DNA of 64,000 nucleotides from Closterium sp. NIES-65. Its lineage: Eukaryota; Streptophyta; Zygnematophyceae; Desmidiales; Closteriaceae. Under the pieces are notes generated by a model. That model was given only the letters and a program-made list of their open reading frames with translations. It did no database searches and had not been told where the DNA came from. Location of the stretch: assembly GCA_948144175.1 (NCBI GenBank), contig CANXME010002470.1:146501-210500 (forward strand). The letters are read 5' to 3'. Below, in pieces: positions 32,328 through 42,768 of the stretch (position 1 is the first letter of the stretch; every line of letters begins with the position of its first letter). Made by a program: the position numbers and the translations under genes.

Positions 32328-32543
32328 GGCATCCTGGAACTTCACAGGCACCTACGTCGACGAGGGGGCGAACATCGTCAGTGGCATGTGGATTTTAAGG
32401 GTGACGCGGCCGCCGGGTTCTCCGCCTGTCTTCAAGGCGCGTTACGTTGCTCGAGGCTTTAGTCAGCGACAGGGAGTTGACTTCTTCCAGACCTTCTCCC
32501 CGACCCTAAAGATGACCACTCTTTGGGTTCTGCTGCACGTCGC
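32328..32543 (+). pseudogene. Family B element B1: reverse transcriptase N-terminal segment
   Basis: A 216-bp island of family B between two family A insertions. It reads SWNFTGTYVDEGANIVSGMW, VFKARYVARGFSQRQGVDFF and FSPTLKMTTLWVLLHVA without a stop, the conserved start of a copia RT. It continues the frame cut at 18932. The next B1 segment (43862) begins well past the YVDD region, so about half a kilobase of RT, including the catalytic site, is missing between them. Confidence 0.9.
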
Positions 32544-33638
32544 TGTTGGTGTAAGGGCCTAATAAACTCAAGCTATTAAGACTTTATCACACTTAAAACC
32601 TCTCCTCGGGGTCACCTCCAAGGGTCCTTGGGTGCCTGGTACAAGACCAGCCCCTATCCTCGGGTCCGAGTTTGTAGAGAGAGAGGAATCAAGAGGGACT
32701 TAGTCAAAACAGCAAGAGTACCTTGAACGTCGCGCAGCGTATCGTGCAGACCGTCGATCGGATTAAGCTGAGAATTTCCTATATCGAAGCTCACTCTAAG
32801 AGCTTTAAAATAAGCCAAGTTGCCTCGCGAAAAGTTCTGCCATTACGAAGTTATGGCTCGGACAGCGTTAGCCTAGCGTTGGAGTGCTAGCGTACTAGCG
32901 TTGACTCGGGTAGCATTCCGCCGTCGCACCGCGTAGACAAGAAATTCCAGCAAGGAAGGAATTCGCTTGAATCAATTTCACTATATTCAGGTACAAACAG
33001 AGAAGGAATAAATAGCTCTAGCTAGCAAGGACCTTGGGAATCAACCTGGGAACAACCAGGGATGATCCCAAATAATTCCAAGCAACAGAACCAACATGGC
33101 TGGACAAAATAGCAGGTGATAGGTTGGTGAACAACCTCTGGTTCTGTTTTTCCAACCTGGGAAAACAACAACCAGGTTCAGGTCCTAAAAACAGAACCTG
33201 TTTTGTCTTTGCCCAACCAGCCAAATGCTGGTTCCGCTGGTTTCCCCTGGCCCTGTAGCATGCAGATACAGACAAACAACATCCAACCTTCACCTAAATT
33301 GTACCCCTATAGTGCCTGCCCTGCTACACTATAGTCAACCAAACAAAACAGTACAATTTCGAGTTGGATAGAACTGAATCTGCGCAATCAAGTAAGTTGA
33401 ACCGCAAAGCTTCCATCTTGGGTTCCTTTGCGAGCTCGTCCTTTCTGCTTGTACTGTTCATAGCGCGTACAATGTTATGCCGAAGCGCACATTTTGCGAG
33501 TACCTGCAAATGCTTCAAGCGAAAATTGCGAAAGCAAACAAACACACAAACATACCATTCACACGCAAATGCATTCGCACACGCATACTCGTACAAACAG
33601 ACGGCAGGATGTCGTGCAATGTGAATTTGCACCCAACA
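32544..33638 (-). repeat. Family A LTR L7, 3' LTR of A3 (left edge of tandem)
   Basis: A 1095-bp LTR, nearly identical to L8 and L9. Outer flank GTCGC (32539-32543), which does not match CCCGG at the other end of the tandem (43862-43866). Confidence 0.95.
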
Positions 33639-33651
33639 CACTCCCCCTCAG
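33639..33651 (-). other. Polypurine tract of A3
   Basis: CTGAGGGGGAGTG on the minus strand, touching L7; the same tract is present in A2, A4 and A5. Confidence 0.88.
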
Positions 33652-33680
33652 CCTGCCGGCTGCATCCCCATCATTCCATA

Positions 33681-35864
33681 CTAGTTCATGCTCATTCCAC
33701 TCATGCGCACACAACGCCAATGAGGCTCATCCGCAAGCCTCTTGGTGAGGAAGTCTGCTGGCTGCTGGTGAGTCTTGATGTAGATCGGATTCACCGTCCC
33801 CCTCTTCACCTCCTTACGCAGCCAGTGCCACTTGATACGCATGTGCTTATTCAGCCCATGAAGCACAGCGTTCCTGGCCATCCCAAGAGCTCCCTTGCTA
33901 TCACAAAACAGCGGCGTAGCAATCTTTTGCTCCTGGCCAATCTCCTCTAATAGCCTCCTCAGCCAAATCACCTCCTTCACCCCATGGAACATCGCCATGT
34001 ACTCTGATTCCACGGAAGAGAGTGCTGTCTCCGTCTGCTTCTTGGACCTCCAACTAACAGGTCCTCCCCCTACTACGCAGATGTATCCTCCCACAGATGA
34101 GGAATCTTCTTTTTCAGAGGCCCACGTAGCATCGGTAAAGCAAGTGAGAAAGAGCTTGCCTTCTCCAAGCCTCTCCCCCTTCTCTTTCAGCACCTCAACC
34201 CCTTTCTGCTTCACCTGCGCAGATGCGGAGTATTGAACTCCAATGCTTGGGTGAGAGTTCAGGTACTTCACCACACGCTCAGCTGCATCCACCTGCTCCT
34301 CTGATGGATTCTGCACTACCCTAGCCAGCTGCCCAACCGAGAAAGAGATGTCGGGTCTCGTGTGAACTGCTGCATACAAGAGGCTGCCCACCAAGGACTG
34401 AAATTGCTGCTGCTCCTCGGCTTCAACCCCTTCATCCTCTGCAGCTTTCACAAGCTTGAATTCTGCTGGCAGGGGAGTTGCAACCTTGCGCTCATTCTCA
34501 ATTCCGTACTTCTCCCCAAGCTCCTTGATGAACTTCTCCTGGTGCAGTTTCAACCACCTGTGATCTGGATCCCTCTCTACGTGCATCCCGAGGTAGTACT
34601 TTACCTCCCCAAGGTTCTTGCACTTGAAGTTCTCCATCAGCTGCTGCTGCACCTTCTGGATCTCCTTCATGCTGCTGCTAAAGAGAAGAATGTCGTCCAC
34701 ATAGACCAGAAACAGCACCAGCTTCTCCCCCTCCCCCTTGAGAAAGAGGCTCTCATCACAGCTGCTGGTCCTGAATCCCATCTCCTCTAAAACAGCTGCC
34801 AACTTCTGGTACCAGCAGCGTGGCGCCTGCTTCAAGCCGTAGATGGACTTTTTCAGCTTGCACACCCTGCCCGTACCATCCTCATACCCAGGTGGCTGCG
34901 TCATGAACACCTCCTCCTCTAAAATCCCATTGAGGAATGCCGTTGATATATCCATCTGGATAATGAACTTCCCACCAACGGCTGCATCTGCCAACAAGAC
35001 ACGAAGGGTAGGGGGTTTGGCAGTGGGAGCAAAGATCTCATTGAAGTCCCGCTTCTCCTTCTGCATAAACCCCTTAGCCACCAACCTACTCTTGTAGATG
35101 GTGACCTGCCCCTTGTCGTCAGTCTTGATCCTTAGCACCCACTTGCATTGTACCGCTTTCTTTCCCTCAGGCAGCACCACTAGTTCCCAAGTCCCATTCT
35201 CCAGCAGGCTCTGGTACTCAGCATCCCTGGAAGCTAGCCATTTGTCCCTATCTGGTCCAGCTAATGCCTCCTCCATGCTAGCTGGTTCCTCTGGTGCAGG
35301 GGCAAGAAAACAGTACGCAGGTTGATCCTCCTCATCCGGGTCATAGCCATGCGGTAGAATCAGCAATGCCTCCTCGGTCCCAAGCTGCTGCTCCGCTACA
35401 TCAGCTCCTGCAGTCAGCTTCTTAGTAGCCATACGGGTACGTCCTGGCCTGGAGACGGGTGTCTCCCATCCCTTCATAACGACACCCTTCGGCTTCTTAG
35501 TTTTCCCCTGCTGCTGCTCTCCTCCCTCTGATCCAGCAGCTCCACTAGTGCTACCGCTAATCTCCACACCATCACCTCCACCAGCAGGTGCCTCCTGCAC
35601 CTTCTCTTTATCACCACCCTCTGCAGCTGCCTCCTCTCCCTCCTCCCACACACTAGGAGTCAGGTCCAGCTGCATGGTAATCTGCTTCATCTGCTGGGAC
35701 ACCCTGGCCTCCGGCTGTTTCTCCCAGCTCCCATACATCATGCCCTCAACAAACTTCACATCCCTGCTGTCAAACAACACACCCTTGGAAGGCTCCCACA
35801 GCAGCCATCCCTTGCTTTCAGCAGCCAGCCCCAAATGTACACACCAGATTGCACTCGCCCCCAA
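33681..35864 (-). CDS. Family A copy A3: pre-RT linker, reverse transcriptase and RNase H
   Basis: A 727-residue open frame, complete to the natural stop after MSGMSMN. It opens inside the integrase C-terminal part because a 28-nt insertion (35862-35889) separates it from the upstream frame. RT motifs: FNEIFAPTAKPPTLRVLL, FIIQMDISTAFLNGILEEE, YGLKQAPRCWYQKLAAVLEE, and YVDD at residues 388-391 (34703-34692). RNase H acids are visible in TDATWA, SSVESEYMA, CDSKGALGM and QPADFLTK. Nothing inside the RT-RNase H part looks damaged, so only the insertion prevents a full polyprotein. Confidence 0.93.
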   Translation of the reverse strand: MGASAIWCVHLGLAAESKGWLLWEPSKGVLFDSRDVKFVEGMMYGSWEKQPEARVSQQMKQITMQLDLTPSVWEEGEEAAAEGGDKEKVQEAPAGGGDGVEISGSTSGAAGSEGGEQQQGKTKKPKGVVMKGWETPVSRPGRTRMATKKLTAGADVAEQQLGTEEALLILPHGYDPDEEDQPAYCFLAPAPEEPASMEEALAGPDRDKWLASRDAEYQSLLENGTWELVVLPEGKKAVQCKWVLRIKTDDKGQVTIYKSRLVAKGFMQKEKRDFNEIFAPTAKPPTLRVLLADAAVGGKFIIQMDISTAFLNGILEEEVFMTQPPGYEDGTGRVCKLKKSIYGLKQAPRCWYQKLAAVLEEMGFRTSSCDESLFLKGEGEKLVLFLVYVDDILLFSSSMKEIQKVQQQLMENFKCKNLGEVKYYLGMHVERDPDHRWLKLHQEKFIKELGEKYGIENERKVATPLPAEFKLVKAAEDEGVEAEEQQQFQSLVGSLLYAAVHTRPDISFSVGQLARVVQNPSEEQVDAAERVVKYLNSHPSIGVQYSASAQVKQKGVEVLKEKGERLGEGKLFLTCFTDATWASEKEDSSSVGGYICVVGGGPVSWRSKKQTETALSSVESEYMAMFHGVKEVIWLRRLLEEIGQEQKIATPLFCDSKGALGMARNAVLHGLNKHMRIKWHWLRKEVKRGTVNPIYIKTHQQPADFLTKRLADEPHWRCVRMSGMSMN

Positions 35865-35874
35865 CCGAACACCC

Positions 35875-38280
35875 TCAGCATGTCCACCGGCGGTAGGTCT
35901 TGGGGACGTGGGCGACTGCCATGCAACCGAACACCCTCAGCATGTCCACCGGCGGCTTCCTCCCAAGCCACCTCTCCAACGGCACCCACGAGTCATCCCC
36001 AACCTTTGTGAGTACCCTGTTCCTAGCGACGGTAGCGTGCCGAACAGCATGGGGCCACATCAAGTTGCCCAGCCCAGATTCTATGAGCAGCGCCCTAGCT
36101 TTCTCCAGAATTGTCCGGTTCGCCCGTTCTGCTACACCGTTGGACTGTGGGGTGTAAGCCGTGGTCAGCTCCCTCTGGATGCCCTGCTTCTTGAGCCAGG
36201 CCGTCATCTCAGCTCCAAGGAACTCACCACCCCGATCTGTCCTAATCCGCTTCACCACACACTCCGCTTGCTTCTCCACGAACGGCAGCCAAACGTCCCG
36301 AATCGTGGAGGCGGCGTGATCTTTCTGCTTCAGCGGATACGCCCACATTAGCCTGCTCCAGTCATCCACTATGGTTAGGAAGTACCGCTCCCCCTTGTGC
36401 CCTTGCACCGGCAGCGGCCCCACCAAGTCCATGTGGACCAGCTCCAACGGCTTTTTGCTCCTGCCAGCCACACTATGGAAGGGGAAACGGGTGAACTTTG
36501 AAAGGAGGCAAATTTCACAGTTATCATCGGGTGGTTGTCCGTTCAGCTTTAAGCCCTTAACGGCTCCATCCTTCTCCAGCTGCTTCAGCAAAGGCATTGC
36601 CACATGCCCCAAACGTCGGTGTGCAGTTGCCCAATCTGTCTCCCCAGATCTGGCCGACACTTTCACACCAACCCCTCCAACGGCGTTGCACTCCCCCTGG
36701 GATGCAGACCCCTCTCCAGCCTGCCCCCCACCGTGCCACGCCAGCGCCGGCAGCTGCCACATAGATCTGTACACGTCCTTGCTCTCGTGCAGATCCCAAA
36801 GCACCCGATTGCCCAGCTTCCCCTTATAAGTGCGAGCCCCATCCGTGTTGGTGTTCACCCCAGCCTTGCCAAGCTTACGGAGGGAGATGAGGTTGGCCTT
36901 CAGGTCGGGGACGAGGAGAACGTCGTGCAGCACCACCGGCTTGCCATCCGCTCCCTTAAATGCAGCTCGTCCCGCACCAGCCACCTTCAACATGTGTCCA
37001 GAGGCAGAGCACACCTCATTAATCGGTGCAGCGCGTACGTCGTCCAGCAGGTCCTTGCGCGGCGTCATTGTCCAAGCAGCGCCTGTGTCCAACACCCAAT
37101 AGTCCAGGGGGTGCAGCTCTGCTCCAGCCTTAGCAGATGCGTCTCCTTGCTCCCCCTTGTCTCCCATATGGAAGAATTGGCCTGCGGTGCGCTCCTTCTT
37201 CTTCTCCGCACCGCCGTTGCCCTTCGGGTTGTTGTCGGACGAATCAGCGACCATGTTGGCGCCGTTTTTCTGGTTCCTCCGCGCGCCGCCATCCTGGTGA
37301 CGATTCTGGGGGGTCCATCCATCGGGTTTCTTATAGCACAAAAACCAGGGGTGCCCTTCCTTCTCACAATACCAGCAACTCCCTTTCATTTTGCCACCAG
37401 CACCCGACTTGCCCCCACGTCCAGATTTCGCACCGCGACCCCAACCGGTACCTCCTTGTTGGTCGTTGGAGTCGTCGTCTTTCTTTGCACCGCGTCCAGC
37501 ACCACCGAAGCCACGTCCTCTGCCACGTCGGCTCCCTTGCATCCCGTAGCCGCTGCTGCCGTCGTCTCCACCCCTCAGTTGACGGCGACGGAAGTCCTCC
37601 TCTAGAATCTTTGTCCGCACCCACTCGAGTGTCCACGAGCTCTGGTTCTGCGGCAGGCTCAATCCGCTCGTGAATTGAAGCCACGATTCCGGCAGCAGCG
37701 AGAGCATCTTCAGGCACTTGGTCTGCTCTGGGTAGGTGATTCCCGCGATCGCCAACTTCGCGTAGAGGTCGCGCAATTTGTCCAGGACAGGTTGCACTGG
37801 CTCTCCCTCGCTCAGGCGCAACGCGGACAGCTCCCTCTCCAGCATCAATGTTGCAACAACGGAGGTCGGGGCGTGCAGCTCCTTCAACACCGTCCACGCC
37901 TTCGGACCGCACTCAACCTCCGGCAGCAGGTGCATGACGTGGTGACGCTGGTTCAGCTCCAAACTCTGCGACATCAAGTAGTAGCCAGCCGAGGCGCGCT
38001 CGTCCCAATCTTCCTGAAGGGCGGGGTCACTCGGTCTAGGCTCCTCCCCAATCATTAGTTTCAGCAATCCGATTTGACGGAAATAAAGTTGCATTTTCCA
38101 GGCCCAATCATCATAGCCCTCACCATTGAACTTCTCGACGGTGAAGTTTTTCAGCACCTCCTTGATCAGCGAGCCCTGGCTTGTTCGCGCTCCCCTTGGC
38201 GCAGAAACACCAGAATCATGGCTGCCGCTACGATCTTGGGCTGAAGATTCACCAGCTACCGCCGAGGTGTTGCCCGCCAT
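35875..38280 (-). CDS. Family A copy A3: gag, protease and integrase
   Basis: An 801-residue open frame from MAGNTSAVAGESSAQ. Gag: capsid-like part, Arg/Gly tail, CWYCEKEGHPWFLC knuckle. Protease: LDTGAAWTMTPRKDLLDDV. Integrase: AHRRLGHVAMPLLKQL, NCEICLLSKFTRF, HMDLVGPLPV, RIRTDRGGEFLGAEM, NGVAERANRTILE, MLRVFGCMAVAHVPKTY. The frame then hits the 28-nt insertion and ends RRWTC. All integrase catalytic and zinc-binding residues are present, but the C-terminal tail is lost. Confidence 0.93.
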   Translation of the reverse strand: MAGNTSAVAGESSAQDRSGSHDSGVSAPRGARTSQGSLIKEVLKNFTVEKFNGEGYDDWAWKMQLYFRQIGLLKLMIGEEPRPSDPALQEDWDERASAGYYLMSQSLELNQRHHVMHLLPEVECGPKAWTVLKELHAPTSVVATLMLERELSALRLSEGEPVQPVLDKLRDLYAKLAIAGITYPEQTKCLKMLSLLPESWLQFTSGLSLPQNQSSWTLEWVRTKILEEDFRRRQLRGGDDGSSGYGMQGSRRGRGRGFGGAGRGAKKDDDSNDQQGGTGWGRGAKSGRGGKSGAGGKMKGSCWYCEKEGHPWFLCYKKPDGWTPQNRHQDGGARRNQKNGANMVADSSDNNPKGNGGAEKKKERTAGQFFHMGDKGEQGDASAKAGAELHPLDYWVLDTGAAWTMTPRKDLLDDVRAAPINEVCSASGHMLKVAGAGRAAFKGADGKPVVLHDVLLVPDLKANLISLRKLGKAGVNTNTDGARTYKGKLGNRVLWDLHESKDVYRSMWQLPALAWHGGGQAGEGSASQGECNAVGGVGVKVSARSGETDWATAHRRLGHVAMPLLKQLEKDGAVKGLKLNGQPPDDNCEICLLSKFTRFPFHSVAGRSKKPLELVHMDLVGPLPVQGHKGERYFLTIVDDWSRLMWAYPLKQKDHAASTIRDVWLPFVEKQAECVVKRIRTDRGGEFLGAEMTAWLKKQGIQRELTTAYTPQSNGVAERANRTILEKARALLIESGLGNLMWPHAVRHATVARNRVLTKVGDDSWVPLERWLGRKPPVDMLRVFGCMAVAHVPKTYRRWTC

Positions 38281-38311
38281 AGCTACCTATATCGAGGATC
38301 ACTATAACGCA

Positions 38312-38323
38312 GCTCTGATACCA
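38312..38323 (-). other. Primer-binding site of A3
   Basis: TGGTATCAGAGC on the minus strand, three bases from L8. Confidence 0.93.
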
Positions 38324-38326
38324 GCT

Positions 38327-39421
38327 TGTTGGTGTAAGGGCCTAATAAACTCAAGCTATTAAGACTTTATCACACTTAAAACCTCTCCTCGGGGTCACCT
38401 CCAAGGGTCCTTGGGTGCCTGGTACAAGACCAGCCCCTATCCTCGGGTCCGAGTTTGTAGAGAGAGAGGAATCAAGAGGGACTTAGTCAAAACAGCAAGA
38501 GTACCTTGAACGTCGCGCAGCGTATCGTGCAGACCGTCGATCGGATTAAGCTGAGAATTTCCTATATCGAAGCTCACTCTAAGAGCTTTAAAATAAGCCA
38601 AGTTGCCTCGCGAAAAGTTCTGCCATTACAAAGTTATGGCTCGGACAGCGTTAGCCTAGCGTTGGAGTGCTAGCGTACTAGCGTTGACTCGGGTAGCATT
38701 CCGCCGTCGCACCGCGTAGACAAGAAATTCCAGCAAGGAAGGAATTCGCTTGAATCAATTTCACTATATTCAGGTACAAACAGAGAAGGAATAAATAGCT
38801 CTAGCTAGCAAGGACCTTGGGAATCAACCTGGGAACAACCAGGGATGATCCCAAATAATTCCAAGCAACAGAACCAACCTGGCTGAACAAAATAGCAGGT
38901 GATAGGTTGGTGAACAACCTCTGGTTCTGTTTTTCCAACCTGGGAAAACAACAACCAGGTTCAGGTCCTAAAAACAGAACCTGTTTTGTCTTTGCCCAAC
39001 CAGCCAAATGCTGGTTCCGCTGGTTTCCCCTGGCCCTGTAGCATGCAGATACAGACAAACAACATCCAACCTTCACCTAAATTGTACCCCTATAGTGCCT
39101 GCCCTGCTACACTATAGTCAACCAAACAAAACAGTACAATTTCGAGTTGGATAGAACTGAATCTGCGCAATCAAGTAAGTTGAACCGCAAAGCTTCCATC
39201 TTGGGTTCCTTTGCGAGCTCGTCCTTTCTGCTTGTACTGTTCATAGCGCGTACAATGTTATGCCGAAGCGCACATTGTGCGAGTACCTGCAAATGCTTCA
39301 AGCGAAAATTGCGAAAGCAAACAAACACACAAACATACCATTCACACGCAAATGCATTCGCACACGCATACTCGTACAAACAGACGGCAGGATGTCGTGC
39401 AATGTGAATTTGCACCCAACA
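38327..39421 (-). repeat. Family A LTR L8, shared by A3 (5' LTR) and A3b (3' LTR)
   Basis: A single 1095-bp LTR lies between the PBS of A3 (38312) and the polypurine side of A3b (39422). Both neighbours are in the same orientation, so the arrangement is LTR-A3-LTR-A3b-LTR. This is the product expected from unequal recombination between LTRs, not of two separate insertions, which would leave two LTRs and host flanks between them. Confidence 0.95.
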
Positions 39422-42400
39422 CACTCCCCCTCAGCCTGCCGGCTGCATCTGCCAACAAGACACGAAGGGTAGGGGGTTTGGCAGTGGGAGCAAAGATCTC
39501 ATTGAAGTCCCGCTTCTCCTTCTGCATAAACCCCTTAGCCACCAACCTACTCTTGTAGATGGTGACCTGCCCCTTGTCGTCAGTCTTGATCCTTAGCACC
39601 CACTTGCATTGTACCGCTTTCTTTCCCTCAGGCAGCACCACTAGTTCCCAAGTCCCATTCTCCAGCAGGCTCTGGTACTCAGCATCCCTGGAAGCTAGCC
39701 ATTTGTCCCTATCTGGTCCAGCTAATGCCTCCTCCATGCTAGCTGGTTCCTCTGGTGCAGGGGCAAGAAAACAGTACGCAGGTTGATCCTCCTCATCCGG
39801 GTCATAGCCATGCGGTAGAATCAGCAATGCCTCCTCGGTCCCAAGCTGCTGCTCCGCTACATCAGCTCCTGCAGTCAGCTTCTTAGTAGCCATACGGGTA
39901 CGTCCTGGCCTGGAGACGGGTGTCTCCCATCCCTTCATAATAACACCCTTCGGCTTCTTAGTTTTCCCCTGCTGCTGCTCTCCTCCCTCGGATCCAGCAG
40001 CTCCACTAGTGCTACCGCTAGTCTCCACACCATTGTTTTCACCAGCAGGTGCCTCCTGCACCTTCTCTTTATCACCACCCTCTGCAGCTGCCTCCTCTCC
40101 CTCCTCCCACACACTAGGAGTCAGGTCCAGCTGCATGGTAATCTGCTCCATCTGCTGGGACACCCTGGCCTCCGGCTGTTTCTCCCAGCTCCCATACATC
40201 ATGCCCTCAACAAACTTCACATCCCTGCTGTCAAACAACACACCCTTGGAGGGTTCCCACAGCAGCCATCCCTTGCTCTCAGCAGCCAGCCCCAAATGCA
40301 CACACCAGATTGCACTCGCCCCCAACTTACTGCGGTAGGTCTTGGGAACGTGGGCGACTGCCATGCAACCGAACACCCTCAGCATGTCCACCGGCGGCTT
40401 CCTCCCAAGCCACCTCTCCAACGGCACCCACGAGTCATCCCCAACCTTTGTGAGTACCCTGTTCCTAGCGACGGTAGCGTGCCGAACAGCATGGGGCCAC
40501 ATGGAGTTGCCCAGCCCAGATTCTATGAGCAGCGCCCTAGCTGTCTCCAGAATTGTCCGGTTCGCCCGTTCTGCTACACCGTTAGACTGTGGGGTGTAAG
40601 CCGTGGTCAGCTCCCTCTGGATGCCCTGCTTCTTGAGCCAGGTCGTCATCTCAGCTCCAAGGAACTCACCACCCCGATCTGTCCTAATCCGCTTCACCAC
40701 ACACTCCGCTTGCTTCTCCACGAATGGCAGCCAATCTTCCCGTATCGTAGAGGCGGCATGGTCCTTCTGCTTCAGCGGATATGCCCACATAAGCCTGCTC
40801 CAATCATCCACAATGGTCAGGAAGTACCGCTCCCCCTTGTGTCCCTGAACCGGCAGCGGCCCCACCAAGTCCATGTGGACCAGCTCCAACGGCTTCTTGC
40901 TCCTGCCAGCCACACTATGGAAGGGGAAACGGGTAAACTTTGAGAGCAAACAGATTTCACAGTTATCATCGGGTGGTTGTCCGTTCAGCTTCAAGCCCTT
41001 AACGGCTCCATCCTTCTCCAACTGCTTCAGCAAAGGCATTGCCACATGCCCCAAGCGTCGGTGTGCCGTTGCCCAATCCATCTCCCCAGATCTGGCCGAC
41101 ACTTTCACACCAACCCCTCCAACGGCGTTGCACTCCCCCTGGGATGCAGACCCCTCTCTAGCCTGCCCCTCACCATGCCACGCCAGCGCCGGCAGCTGCC
41201 ACATGGATCTGTACACGTCCTTGCTCTCGTGCAGATCCCAAAGCACCCGATTGCCCAGCTTCCCCTTATAAGTGCGAGCCCCATCCGTGTTGGTGTTCAC
41301 CCCAGCCTTGCCAAGCTTACGGAGGGAGATGAGGTTGGCCTTCAGGTCGGGGACGAGGAGAACGTCGTGCAGCACCACCGGCTTGCCATCCGCTCCCTTA
41401 AATGCAGCTCGTCCCGCACCAGCCACCTTCAACATGTGTCCAGAGGCAGAGCACACCTCATTAATCGGTGCAGCGCGTACGTCATCCAGCAGGTCCTTGC
41501 GCGGCGTCATTGTCCAAGCAGCGCCCGTGTCCAACACCCAATAATCCAAGGGGTGCAGCTCTGCTCCAACCTTGGCAGAGGCGTCTCCTTGCTCCCCCTT
41601 GTCTCCCATATGGAAGAATTGGCCCGCGGTGCGCTCCTTCTTCTTCTCCGCACCGCCGTTGCCCTTCGGGTTGTTGTCGGATGAATCAGCGACCATGTTG
41701 GCACCGTTTTTCTGGTTCCTCCGCGCGCCGCCATCCTGGTGACGATTCTGGGGGGTCCATCCATCGGGTTTCTTATAGCACAAAAACCAGGGGTGCCCTT
41801 CCTTCTCACAATACCAGCAACTCCCTTTCATTTTGCCACCAGCACCCGACTTGCCTCCACGTCCAAATTTCGCACCGCGACCCCAACCGGTACCTCCTTG
41901 TTGGTCGTTGGAGTCGTCGTCTTTCTTTGCACCGCGTCCAGCACCACCGAAGCCACGTCCTTTGCCACGTCGGCTCCCTTGCATCCCGTAACCGCTGCTG
42001 CCGTCGTCTCCACCCCTCAGTTGGCGGCGACGGAAGTCCTCCTCCAGAATCTTCGTCCGCACCCACTCAAGCGTCCACAAGCTCTGGTTCTGCGGCAGGC
42101 TCAATCCGCTCGTAAATTGAAGCCACGATTCCGGCAGCAGCGAGAGCATCTTCAAGCACTTTGTTTGCTCCGGGTAGGTGATTCCCGCGGTCGCCAACTT
42201 CGCGTAGAGGTCGCGCAATTTGTCCAGGACAGGTTGCACCGGCTCTCCCTCGCTCAGGCGCAACGCGGACAGCTCCCTCTCCAGCATCAATGTTGCAACA
42301 ACGGAGGTCGGGGCGTGCAGCTCCTTCAACACCGTCCACGCCTTCGGACCGCACTCAACCTCCGGCAGCAGGTGCATGACGTGGTGACGCTGGTTCAGCT

Positions 42401-42722
42401 CCAAACTCTGCGACATCAAGTAGTAGCCAGCCGAGGCGCGCTCGTCCCAATCTTCCTGAAGGGCGGGGTCACTCGGTCTAGGCTCCTCCCCAATCATTAG
42501 TTTCAGCAATCCGATTTGACGGAAATAAAGTTGCATTTTCCAGGCCCAATCATCATAGCCCTCACCATTGAACTTCTCGACGGTGAAGTTTTTCAGCACC
42601 TCCTTGATCAGCGAGCCCTGGCTTGTTCGCGCTCCCCTTGGCGCAGAAACACCAGAATCTTGGCTGCCGCTACGATCTTGGGCTGAAGATTCACCAGCTA
42701 CCGCCGAGGTGTTGCCCGCCAT
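39422..42722 (-). pseudogene. Family A copy A3b: gag-protease-integrase-RT start, 3' deletion
   Basis: The longest uninterrupted frame of the window (1126 residues, running on into L8). Gag start at 42722; zinc knuckle C302/C305/H310/C315; protease DTG at 398-400; integrase zinc site H554, H559, C588, C591; catalytic D618, D682 and E718, the D,D35E spacing; then an intact integrase tail without the 28-nt insertion of A3, and RT up to PTLRVLLADAA. There RT jumps to the last bases of the internal region: 1322 bp of RT and RNase H are missing, with CGGCTGCATC at both deletion ends. Residues after this point are spurious. Gag, protease and integrase look intact. Confidence 0.93.
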
Positions 42723-42753
42723 AGCTACCTATAACGAGGATCACTATAACGCA

Positions 42754-42765
42754 GCTCTGATACCA
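42754..42765 (-). other. Primer-binding site of A3b
   Basis: TGGTATCAGAGC on the minus strand, three bases from L9. Confidence 0.93.
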
Positions 42766-42768
42766 GCT

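Noticed and set aside
32328-32543. A separate short insertion of family B between A2 and A3
   Set aside because: It continues the B1 RT frame cut at 18932 and carries the partner of A2's target duplication, so it is original B1 sequence, not a new insertion.
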